From positions 1-37,626 of the forward strand of contig JAQTNW010000035.1 of NCBI GenBank assembly GCA_028713655.1: a stretch of DNA of 37,626 bases, read 5' to 3'. Shown one piece after another: positions 9,172 through 15,935 of the stretch (position 1 is the first letter of the stretch; each line of letters begins with the position of its first letter). This DNA comes from Candidatus Methylacidiphilales bacterium (GTDB taxonomy: Bacteria > Verrucomicrobiota > Verrucomicrobiia > Methylacidiphilales > JAAUTS01). The position numbers were made by a program, and so were the translations under genes. The notes under the pieces are model-generated. The model had not been told where the DNA came from, did not search any database, and saw nothing but the letters and a program-made list of their open reading frames with translations.

Positions 9172-9786
9172 CTAGAAAAAGGCTTTTATATAGGCGCTCG
9201 TCCTCAGTCCTGCCGTCCACTCCAGCCTTTTTCTCTCTTTCGCTTTGCTATAGGCTTCTTGCTGTTCCGGTGTCCCATCTGTGATTGGAATGGGAAGGTG
9301 GAGTGCTTTTAACTCATCACGCGCAGCCATATCCACATTTTTTTGCCTCATGGCTTGGACGATTGTGTTTTCCTTGATATCGATCCTGAACTCCTCATAA
9401 AGCACGCCTTGGGCTTTTAAAGCCTTTGTCAATTCATCCCAATTCCCCTTAAATTGATCTTGTACAATCCTGTTGATCCTCTCATTCACAACACTTTCCG
9501 GAACAGAGAAGCCATTCTTTTTGAACTCTTGAATTATGAGTCGCCGATCAATCAAATCATTTAATGCTTTGATTCTTGCCGCTTTGACGCCTTCGAGCAA
9601 TTTGCCCTTGTCAGCAGGATATTTTTCTCTCAGGCCACGCTCTGCGGAATCCGCATTTTTTCGCACATCCGAGAAGGTGATGACATCGTCATTCACAACA
9701 GCGGCGATGCCATCAACAACCTGCCCGCTCAACAAGCCGCTGTTCAATACAAACCAGCCCAGGATAAGTAAGAAATGTTTTCCCAT
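9172..9786 (-). CDS. small periplasmic SurA-N-domain protein (no PPIase domain)
   Basis: This 204-residue protein has a signal peptide (residues 1-22, MGKHFLLILGWFVLNSGLLSG) followed by the start typical of SurA chaperones: VVDGIAAVVNDDVITFSDV, then LNDLIDRRLIIQEFKKNGF and a helical SurA_N region to about residue 150. SurA carries unfolded outer-membrane proteins to the BAM complex. Full-length SurA (about 430 residues) has one or two parvulin domains; here the protein ends without any, leaving only the chaperone module and a short charged tail. It starts seven bases after the stop of the M56-POTRA gene and is clearly the third gene of the same operon, placing an OMP chaperone module beside a protein with BamA-type domains. 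The minus-strand end is convergent with the response regulator. Confidence 0.82.
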   Translation of the reverse strand: MGKHFLLILGWFVLNSGLLSGQVVDGIAAVVNDDVITFSDVRKNADSAERGLREKYPADKGKLLEGVKAARIKALNDLIDRRLIIQEFKKNGFSVPESVVNERINRIVQDQFKGNWDELTKALKAQGVLYEEFRIDIKENTIVQAMRQKNVDMAARDELKALHLPIPITDGTPEQQEAYSKAKERKRLEWTAGLRTSAYIKAFF

Positions 9787-9793
9787 GGAATTT

Positions 9794-11365
9794 CTAACGA
9801 TTGATTGTGAATGTCACATCCGCCAACGCCAATTGCTCGTTGTCCTTGATTTCGTGTGTTACGACTGGATTGGAAATACCCATGCGATGGAGAGTTGTCT
9901 CAATTCTTTTTGCGTCCCGATATGCCGCGAAGTCGCTGTAGAGACTTCCAATTTCGGCTTCCGCACCATCGAGAATGTCATTTTCGGCCAGAGAACCCGC
10001 GCCTTTAATTTGGATTGATTTTATGGACGGGTTTGGCTGGAGCACCACCACAACTTTCACGCCGCCCGCCATCGCTTCATCGTAAATGCGGAGGTTCTTG
10101 AACAGCCCGGTGGCATAGAGCTTCCGGATGTCCCGCGCTACCGCTGCAATTGAATAAGCTCCTCCTTTTTTCATGCTCATTATTTCCAGAATGAAATTCT
10201 TGTCGGGTTTTCTGGGGCCTGCATATTCCAGTTCTATCTCTCCGATATTCGGGCTCTTTGAGTCCGCCACGGGAGATGATTGTTTGTTTGCAGCCGCTTC
10301 TTTTTGCTGCTCATTGGCAGCCTCGACGGGCCGCAATATTCCCAGCATGACAACGAAGGCTGTGGCAACCATTCCGATTCCAGCCAGTCTGAGCAGGCCC
10401 AGTCGTGTTCTCACCACTCTCGAGACGTCAAACATCCGTTCGACTCTGCGGCCGAGGGCTGAGCGAAATGATGCCATGGGAATACCGGCCGTGAGCAGGC
10501 TCTTCTCGCAGAGTTGGCATTCGGCCAAATCCACCAACTGCATGGCATAGCGGCCCGGATTCTCAGTCTGGCTAACTACCCAATCATCACAAACTTCCTC
10601 CGCGCGCTCTTCCTGCCGCCATGCAGTCCACCAGGCCAATGGGTGAAAAAACAGGAGCGCCGCTGTTAGATGTCCGGCCAACTGCCACCAGGCGTCATGC
10701 CGTTTCAGATGGCCGAGTTCGTGAAGAAGAACTTCGGAAGTTGGGTTGGGATTGGAAGCGGGAAGAACGATGGCCGGGTTCCATAGGCCAATCAATGCCG
10801 GGCTTGAAACCACATCGCTGACACAGACCACCGGCGCTTTCAGGCTCACATTCTCCGCCAGGAGCGCGGCTTTCTGCTGAATTTGCTCCGATGCGGCCCA
10901 TGTTTGCTTGCGCCAGCCCGCCACCCGCGCATAGGCAATCCCCAGACGGGCAAGCATCACGATGATACCCGCGAACCATACCCCCATCAACACATGTACT
11001 AATGAAAAATGACGGCCAGTAACTGCAACATCTGTGTTCCTTTCCAAGTTTGATTGGGGTTTGGCTTTTACATCCAAAGCGAAATTTGAAATGGCTCCTT
11101 CCGTTGGGTAAAGATTTTTTGCAACTGCACCCCATGAACCATCCATCATATTTAACGGCGGCAGAACCGGCACGGTATATGTCCGTATTTGCAACACCCC
11201 CACCACTGTCAAAACCACCGGGCAAGCAAGCACGGCCAGAAATGACGCTCTTAAACAGGCATTTTGCATGAGGGCTCCCTGTCGGGACAGCAGACGGTCC
11301 GCCAGAATGCCTGACAGCAAAAGGAGTGTTGTTCCGGTAATAAATACAAAAATCAGCGTGCTCAT
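9794..11365 (-). CDS. BlaR1-like M56 metallopeptidase with tandem POTRA sensor domain
   Basis: The layout matches BlaR1/MecR1. Membrane helices lie at about 3-24, 36-60 and 121-143, a cytoplasmic M56 zinc-peptidase domain at 145-325 has HELGH at 215-219 and the downstream acidic ligand region EEVCDDW (256-262), and a fourth helix lies at 325-348. Residues 350-523 then face the periplasm. In BlaR1 this outer part is a penicillin-binding sensor. Here it has two POTRA-like repeats: 374-443 (YSIAAVARDIRKLYATGLFKN, a near-signature of BamA POTRA domains, then VKVVVVLQPNP) and 445-522 (IKSIQIKGAGSLAENDIL ... LADVTFTINR). BlaR1 proteins pass an outside signal through the membrane to the peptidase, which inactivates BlaI. 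The start overlaps the BlaI stop by four bases (ATGA), so translation is coupled. POTRA domains bind unfolded beta-barrel proteins and their chaperones, so the sensed signal is probably outer-membrane assembly stress (inference). Confidence 0.9.
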   Translation of the reverse strand: MSTLIFVFITGTTLLLLSGILADRLLSRQGALMQNACLRASFLAVLACPVVLTVVGVLQIRTYTVPVLPPLNMMDGSWGAVAKNLYPTEGAISNFALDVKAKPQSNLERNTDVAVTGRHFSLVHVLMGVWFAGIIVMLARLGIAYARVAGWRKQTWAASEQIQQKAALLAENVSLKAPVVCVSDVVSSPALIGLWNPAIVLPASNPNPTSEVLLHELGHLKRHDAWWQLAGHLTAALLFFHPLAWWTAWRQEERAEEVCDDWVVSQTENPGRYAMQLVDLAECQLCEKSLLTAGIPMASFRSALGRRVERMFDVSRVVRTRLGLLRLAGIGMVATAFVVMLGILRPVEAANEQQKEAAANKQSSPVADSKSPNIGEIELEYAGPRKPDKNFILEIMSMKKGGAYSIAAVARDIRKLYATGLFKNLRIYDEAMAGGVKVVVVLQPNPSIKSIQIKGAGSLAENDILDGAEAEIGSLYSDFAAYRDAKRIETTLHRMGISNPVVTHEIKDNEQLALADVTFTINR

Positions 11366-11766
11366 TTCACTTTCCCCTTTTCCTGAACCAATTTCCTAAT
11401 CTCTCTTAGTTCATCCGGCGACAGCTTTTCACTTTTCAGCAAATACGAAACGAGCCCGGGTACGGAGCCGTTGAAAATTCTCTGTACGAAATCCTGTGTC
11501 GCTTTCTGCATCGCGTTTTCTTCACGCACCAATGGGTAAAAGATGAAAGTTCTCTCCTTAACTTCATGGGAGATGGCTCCTTTTTCTTCCAACTTTCGCA
11601 ACAGTGTCTGCACGGTGCTGTGGGCGGTCTGCGCCTCGCTTCTTTCAGAGTTGAGTTCATCTGTAATGGCGCGCGCATTCATGCGTTGACGCCACAAGAG
11701 CCTCATGATGCGCAGTTGCAATTTGCCAAAACGATGGCTTCGATCCTTCTGCTGGCGATTGGGCAT
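11362..11766 (-). CDS. BlaI/MecI-family transcriptional repressor
   Basis: This 134-residue protein has the usual BlaI length and layout. A winged helix-turn-helix at about residues 12-80 contains LQLRIMRLLWRQRMNARAITDEL and the recognition-helix region AHSTVQTLLRKLEEKGAISHE, followed by wing residues and a helical dimerisation region (85-130). BlaI dimers bind TAC-N4-GTA type dyads and block transcription until the partner M56 peptidase is activated. The gene is first in the operon, and its stop overlaps the start of the M56-POTRA gene by four bases. A matching dyad lies just upstream over the -10 box, so it probably represses its own operon. Other targets are unknown. It is divergent from rpsB. 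Confidence 0.93.
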   Translation of the reverse strand: MPNRQQKDRSHRFGKLQLRIMRLLWRQRMNARAITDELNSERSEAQTAHSTVQTLLRKLEEKGAISHEVKERTFIFYPLVREENAMQKATQDFVQRIFNGSVPGLVSYLLKSEKLSPDELREIRKLVQEKGKVK

Positions 11767-11777
11767 GCGCGATCATT

Positions 11778-11787
11778 TACCATAGTA
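11778..11787 (-). promoter_or_regulatory. candidate BlaI operator (TAC-N4-GTA dyad)
   Basis: TACTATGGTA on the minus strand is a TAC/GTA dyad with the four-base spacing of known bla/mec operators (core TAC-ATAT-GTA). It lies 11 bases before the BlaI start and overlaps the predicted -10 hexamer, the expected place for a repressor site. The dyad is short, so chance occurrence is possible, but the position is telling. Confidence 0.5.
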
Positions 11788-11809
11788 GATTTAGCAGAGT
11801 CAATGCCAA
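11782..11809 (-). promoter_or_regulatory. candidate sigma-70 promoter of the BlaI-M56-SurA operon
   Basis: TTGGCA (11809-11804, five of six consensus bases), a 16-base spacer and TACTAT (11787-11782, four of six) form a good vegetative promoter on the minus strand. It would start transcription around 11775, leaving a leader of only about ten bases before the ATG at 11766, where no Shine-Dalgarno sequence is seen. Confidence 0.5.
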
Positions 11810-11910
11810 AATACACTTCCGATTTCAACAGAACCGGTTTTACCCGCCGTTGGGACAGGAACCCCCCGGCACTTAAAACCGCAGTACTTTCCGCTTGGCA
11901 AATGAATCTC

Positions 11911-12023
11911 AGAGGATAGCCTCTCACTTTCCCGTTTTATGGAAATGGGGATAAAAACGTCCGTTCAGCGGACACAACAACAAAAACACATTCGCTAGAA
12001 AGCGAAGTCCCGCCGCGGCGGGA
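11911..12023 (+). promoter_or_regulatory. rpsB 5' leader with four small hairpins
   Basis: Four stem-loops precede rpsB: AGAGG-ATAG-CCTCT (11911-11924), GTCCG-TTCAG-CGGAC (11959-11973), TTCGCT-AGAA-AGCGAA (11991-12006) and TCCCGCCGCGGCGGGA (12008-12023). The last ends 21 bases before the start codon. In many bacteria the S2 protein controls its own leader; whether this leader does so is unknown. No convincing promoter could be picked. Confidence 0.4.
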
Positions 12024-12044
12024 TCATAAGCCCGAGGAATTGGT

Positions 12045-12791
12045 ATGTCGAAAATAGACGCGAAAGCGTTGCTGGAAGCAGGCGTTCACTTTGGTCACCG
12101 GACCGACAAGTGGAGCCCGAAAATGAAGCCCTATATTTATGAAGCCCGCAACGGGATTCATGTCATCAACCTGAACAAAACGGCCGAGCAACTGGAAGCG
12201 GCCGGCAATTTCCTCCGGGGAATCGCCTCAAAAGGCGGGAAGATTTTGTTTGTCGGCTGCAAAAAGCCGGCGCAGGAATCGGTCAAACAGGCCGCAATCA
12301 AATCCGGCGCCTTCTATGTCACCGAACGCTGGCTCGGCGGCACCCTGACCAATTTGAACACCATCCGCAAAAGCGTGGCCCGCATGCGCGAAATCGACCA
12401 GATGGAAACTTCCGGAAAATTCAACGGCATGCCGAAACAGGAAGTTTCAGCCCTGCGCCGCGAAGCTTCCAAGATGCACCGCAACCTCGACGGCATCCAG
12501 GACATGGCGCGTTACCCCGATGCCATCGTGATTGTCGATATCGTCCGCGAAGACATCGCCGTGCTCGAAGCCGCCCGTTTGAACATCCCGATCGTCGCCC
12601 TGACCGACACCAACGCGGATCCGAGCAAGATTGCCTACCCGATCCCGGGCAACGACGACGCGATCCGCTCCATCCGCATCATCATGGACACCCTCGCCGC
12701 TTCCGTGGAAGAGGGTTACGCCGGCGGCGGCGGCAAAAAGGACCGTTCATCCGATTCCTCCAAACAAAACATGGAGGCGGTCTCGGCCTAA
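12045..12791 (+). CDS. rpsB: 30S ribosomal protein S2
   Basis: S2 binds the head/body junction of the 30S subunit near S1 and is needed for initiation. The 248-residue protein carries the family start LLEAGVHFGHRTDKWSPKMKPYIY, the central ITERWLGGTLTN-like segment (VTERWLGGTLTNLNTIRKS), PDAIVIVDI and the C-terminal ALTDTNADP/YPIPGNDDAIRSI region. A good ribosome-binding site (GAGGA) lies nine bases before the ATG. The tail after residue 230 is Gly/Lys/Ser-rich and variable. The elongation factor Ts gene follows after 21 bases, the order conserved in most bacteria. Confidence 0.98.
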   Translation: MSKIDAKALLEAGVHFGHRTDKWSPKMKPYIYEARNGIHVINLNKTAEQLEAAGNFLRGIASKGGKILFVGCKKPAQESVKQAAIKSGAFYVTERWLGGTLTNLNTIRKSVARMREIDQMETSGKFNGMPKQEVSALRREASKMHRNLDGIQDMARYPDAIVIVDIVREDIAVLEAARLNIPIVALTDTNADPSKIAYPIPGNDDAIRSIRIIMDTLAASVEEGYAGGGGKKDRSSDSSKQNMEAVSA

Positions 12792-12812
12792 CTTTTGAAT
12801 CGAGATATTTTT

Positions 12813-13418
12813 ATGAGCAATGCAGCCACAGTTGATCCCCAAATCGTCAAGCAACTCCGCGACATGACCAACGCGGGCATGATGGATTGCAAACGGGCCC
12901 TCGAGGAAGCCAAAGGCAACCTGGAAGAAGCCGAAAAGATCCTTCGCAAAAAACTCGGTCTCAGCGCCGCCAAAAAAGCCAGCCGCGAAGCCAAGGAAGG
13001 CCTTATTGCCAGCTATATTCATCTCGGCGGCAAGGTCGGCGTCCTGCTCGAAGTCAACTGCGAGACCGATTTCGTGGCCAAGAACGACAACTTCCGCGAG
13101 TTTGTGAAGGATATCACCCTCCAAATCGCCGCCGCGCATCCCTTGTACGTCACCCGTGAACAAGTGCCGGCAGCCGTTGTTCAAAACGAACGTGAAATCG
13201 CCGCAGGCCAGGTCAAAGGCAAGCCGGAAGCCGTGATTCAAAAGATCGCGGACGGCAAGGTGGATAAATATTTTTCCACGGTCTGCCTCATGGAACAGGC
13301 CTTCATCAAGGACCAGAACAAAACAATCCGCGACATGGTGAACGAAAAGATCGGCGAGATCGGCGAGAACATCATCATCAAGCGGTTTGCGCGCTTTGCC
13401 GTCGGCGAATCCTCCTGA
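12813..13418 (+). CDS. tsf: translation elongation factor Ts, short form
   Basis: EF-Ts is the guanine-nucleotide exchange factor of EF-Tu. The UBA-like N-terminal domain is clear (VKQLRDMTNAGMMDCKRAL ... GNLEEAEKILRKKL), followed by EGLIASYIHLGGKVGVLLEVNCETDFVA, the family core signature. The protein is 201 residues, against about 280 in Escherichia coli, so it has a single compact core like the short EF-Ts of Thermus. The ATG at 12813 is chosen over an in-frame TTG 18 bases upstream because it gives the usual short N-terminus. It is last in the rpsB-tsf operon; a hairpin follows the stop. Confidence 0.97.
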   Translation: MSNAATVDPQIVKQLRDMTNAGMMDCKRALEEAKGNLEEAEKILRKKLGLSAAKKASREAKEGLIASYIHLGGKVGVLLEVNCETDFVAKNDNFREFVKDITLQIAAAHPLYVTREQVPAAVVQNEREIAAGQVKGKPEAVIQKIADGKVDKYFSTVCLMEQAFIKDQNKTIRDMVNEKIGEIGENIIIKRFARFAVGESS

Positions 13419-13428
13419 GCGGACTAAT

Positions 13429-13449
13429 CTCCCGAAGTTTTATCGGGAG
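13429..13449. terminator. stem-loop between convergent tsf and epimerase genes
   Basis: CTCCCGA, a seven-base loop and TCGGGAG form a perfect 7-bp stem 10 bases after the tsf stop. No T-tract follows on either strand, so it is a weak or Rho-assisted terminator or an mRNA end-protecting hairpin. Confidence 0.4.
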
Positions 13450-13541
13450 CATTGAGTCTCATGTGCCTTATTTGATCCGCAACCGTTTCGGCTGATGCCC
13501 CCTTCAGTGCAGCAGCCGGGCACAGGGGCATTGTAAAATCC

Positions 13542-14549
13542 CTAACAGCCGTGATAACTGCGATACCAGCGGCAGAATTCGGCCATGCCGTCTTCTATCG
13601 TGACTTTGGGGGTGAATCCGCAGGCCTGTTGCAGGCTGTCGATGTTGGCGAATGTCTCCACCACATCCCCGTCCTGCAGGGGCAGGAATTCACACACTGC
13701 CTTTTTACCCAGCGCGGATTCAATCGAGGCAATGAAGCGCATGAGTTCGACGGGTTGGTTATGTCCTATGTTGTGAAGCCGGTAGGCGGCCGAACTGGTT
13801 GCGGGGTCCGGATTTTGGGAAGGCCAGGACGGATTGGGTTTCGGAATCAATTCCATGATCCGCAGCACGCCTTCGACAACGTCATGGACGCAGGTGAAGT
13901 CGCGCTTCATTTTCCCCTCATTGAAGACCTTGATGGGCTTGCCGTGTAAAATCGCATCTGTGAAAAGATAGGGCGCCATGTCCGGGCGGCCCCAGGGGCC
14001 GTACACCGTGAAAAAGCGCAGGCCGGTTACGGGCATTTTGTAGAGATGGCTGTAGGCATGGGCCATCATCTCATTGGATTTTTTCGTGGCCGCATAAAGG
14101 CTGATCGGATGGTCGGTCGGGTCCGAGATATGAAACGGCATCCGGGTATTGAGGCCATAAACCGAACTGGAACTGGCAAAGACCAGATGCTCAACGGCAT
14201 GGTGCCGGCAACCTTCAAGCACATGCAGAAAGCCGGTCACATTGCTTTGGACGTAGGTATGCGGGTTCGCCAGCGAATAGCGCACACCCGCCTGCGCGGC
14301 CAGGTGGATGACGCGGTTGAATTTTTCAGCCCGAAACAGCGATTCCATCGCCTCCCGGTCGCTGAGGTCCGCTTCGACAAAACGGAAATTTTTATGGGGC
14401 GCCAGTTGTTCCAGGCGCGCCCGTTTAAGGCGGACGTCATAGTAGGGGCTGAGATTATCCAGACCCAGCACTTCCGCGCCTTCCTTTATAAGGCGGGCAG
14501 CCGTATGATAACCGATGAACCCTGCAGCTCCTGTAACCAGAACTTTCAT
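13542..14549 (-). CDS. UDP-glucuronate 4-epimerase (NAD-dependent SDR)
   Basis: This extended SDR probably converts UDP-glucuronate to UDP-galacturonate for capsule or LPS sugars. The NAD site TGAAGFIGYH is at residues 7-16; then come LDNLSPYYDVRLKRARL, HLAAQAGVRYSLANPH, ASSSSVYG and the catalytic YAATKKSNE (Tyr-x3-Lys). FFTVYGPWGRPDMA and NIGHNQPVELM are typical of the CapI/UDP-glucuronate 4-epimerase branch, as is the length of 335 residues. I chose ATG 14549 (MKVLVTG) over an in-frame TTG at 14567 because GGGGA lies 11 bases before the ATG. The gene follows lpxK (51 bases downstream, same strand), suggesting joint expression of envelope sugar and lipid A genes. Confidence 0.9.
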   Translation of the reverse strand: MKVLVTGAAGFIGYHTAARLIKEGAEVLGLDNLSPYYDVRLKRARLEQLAPHKNFRFVEADLSDREAMESLFRAEKFNRVIHLAAQAGVRYSLANPHTYVQSNVTGFLHVLEGCRHHAVEHLVFASSSSVYGLNTRMPFHISDPTDHPISLYAATKKSNEMMAHAYSHLYKMPVTGLRFFTVYGPWGRPDMAPYLFTDAILHGKPIKVFNEGKMKRDFTCVHDVVEGVLRIMELIPKPNPSWPSQNPDPATSSAAYRLHNIGHNQPVELMRFIASIESALGKKAVCEFLPLQDGDVVETFANIDSLQQACGFTPKVTIEDGMAEFCRWYRSYHGC

Positions 14550-14599
14550 GATGAAATAAGTCCCCAAACATAGCGGGGGATGGAGGATGGAAAAGCTTT

Positions 14600-15808
14600 T
14601 TAACCGACCGGATAAAATAGTGGCGGATGAAGGACGGGTTTTTCCTTCAACTGGCAGATTCGCAGGATGCAGTCGTGAAAACTTTCCTTTGCGCTCAATA
14701 ACCGGATTTCCACCCGCAAAAAATACACCGGCAGATCATGGCGGTTCACGCGCGGAAGCCGCACGGCGTCTTTTTCCGTGGTGATCAACGCATGCCCGCC
14801 CCGCGTCCGGGTGCGGTTGATGGCGTTGAGCACTTCCTGGTCATTGAACCGGTGATGGTCCGCATAATGTCGGCTGTAAATAATCTTCGCCCCAAGCTGC
14901 TTCAGGCCGCCTTCAAAACTTTCCGGCACGGCAATGCCCGCCAACGCGCCCACCTCGCGGTCCATCAGGTAATCCAGGGGTTTTTGCTCCGCAGAGTAAA
15001 GGTCCTGCAAATAAAGCGGATGATGGGCGCATTCGAGCATTTCCGCATGTTTGTTGTATTTTCGGATTTTCGCCTTCAGTTCGGAAATATCCGACCCGTC
15101 GCATTTTGTGATAAAGACCACATCCGCCCGTTTCAAATGATCATGCGGTTCGCGCAAGGTCCCGCGCGGCAACAAATATTCGTTGCCAAACGGCGCCTGC
15201 CGGTCCACCAGCGCGATGTTCAAGCGCTCTTTCAACGGCAAATATTGATACCCGTCATCCAGCAACAGTGTGTCGGCGTTAAAATGCTCAATGGCGTACA
15301 GCGCGCTTTTCACGCGGTCTTTGTTCACCAGTACAACCACATCGCGCAGGTTGGACGCCAGCATGAACGGTTCATCACCGGCGTGGCCGGAGTCCAGCAA
15401 AAGCGAGCGGCCATCGGAAACCACACGCGGGGGATTGTGCGTGGAGGGGGAGGAAAGCCGCTCGCTCAGGCGTTGCAACAAGGGCTTGGGCAGGCTTTTG
15501 TAGCCGCGGCTGAGAATCGCCACTTTCCGCCCGGCCTGGGTCAGGCTCCGGGCAAATTGCTCCACGATGGGGGTTTTCCCGGTTCCACCGACGGTCAGGT
15601 TGCCCACGCTGATCGTCAGGCAACCGACGGAATGCCAGCGCATCAGCCGACGGTCATACAACCACCAGCGCAGGCGTACAATCCGGCAATAGACAAACGA
15701 GAGCAGATGCAAAAAAATCAGCAGGAGCCGGGCGCTCAAACCCTTGTGCCGTTCGAGAATGACCTCAATGGCAAACTGCTCCAGTTGTTCCAAGGGTTTA
15801 TTGGCCAT
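14600..15808 (-). CDS. lpxK: tetraacyldisaccharide 4'-kinase (lipid A biosynthesis)
   Basis: LpxK phosphorylates the 4'-position of the lipid A disaccharide precursor at the inner membrane. The P-loop region is clear ([14 protein letters not shown]), followed by [10 protein letters not shown], the AGDEPFMLA segment, [21 protein letters not shown] (the DDGxQ motif) and the C-terminal DHHRFNDQ and [10 protein letters not shown] motifs. Length is 402 residues, slightly longer than the usual 330-370 because of about 35 extra N-terminal residues ahead of the membrane-associating helix. It shows that the organism makes lipid A. Divergent from the acyltransferase fusion gene; the epimerase follows on the same strand. 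Confidence 0.96.
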   Translation of the reverse strand: MANKPLEQLEQFAIEVILERHKGLSARLLLIFLHLLSFVYCRIVRLRWWLYDRRLMRWHSVGCLTISVGNLTVGGTGKTPIVEQFARSLTQAGRKVAILSRGYKSLPKPLLQRLSERLSSPSTHNPPRVVSDGRSLLLDSGHAGDEPFMLASNLRDVVVLVNKDRVKSALYAIEHFNADTLLLDDGYQYLPLKERLNIALVDRQAPFGNEYLLPRGTLREPHDHLKRADVVFITKCDGSDISELKAKIRKYNKHAEMLECAHHPLYLQDLYSAEQKPLDYLMDREVGALAGIAVPESFEGGLKQLGAKIIYSRHYADHHRFNDQEVLNAINRTRTRGGHALITTEKDAVRLPRVNRHDLPVYFLRVEIRLLSAKESFHDCILRICQLKEKPVLHPPLFYPVG

Positions 15809-15935
15809 AAAATCCGCATTGCGGCGGGTTGGAGGACATGATGAATTGTTTTGCCCGATAATTCAAAATTTATTAACGGTTCATATTCCATGCATCCTGT
15901 GATAATAATCCGGGCTGTTTGTGGCATTTAAAACT

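Noticed and set aside
13484-13527. ATGCCCC/GGGGCAT inverted repeat as a terminator
   Set aside because: Loop is more than 20 bases and no T-tract follows; the compact hairpin at 13429-13449 is more likely.
14738-15841. 367-codon plus-strand frame
   Set aside because: Fully antisense to lpxK, which has all its motifs; no domain recognised in the plus frame.
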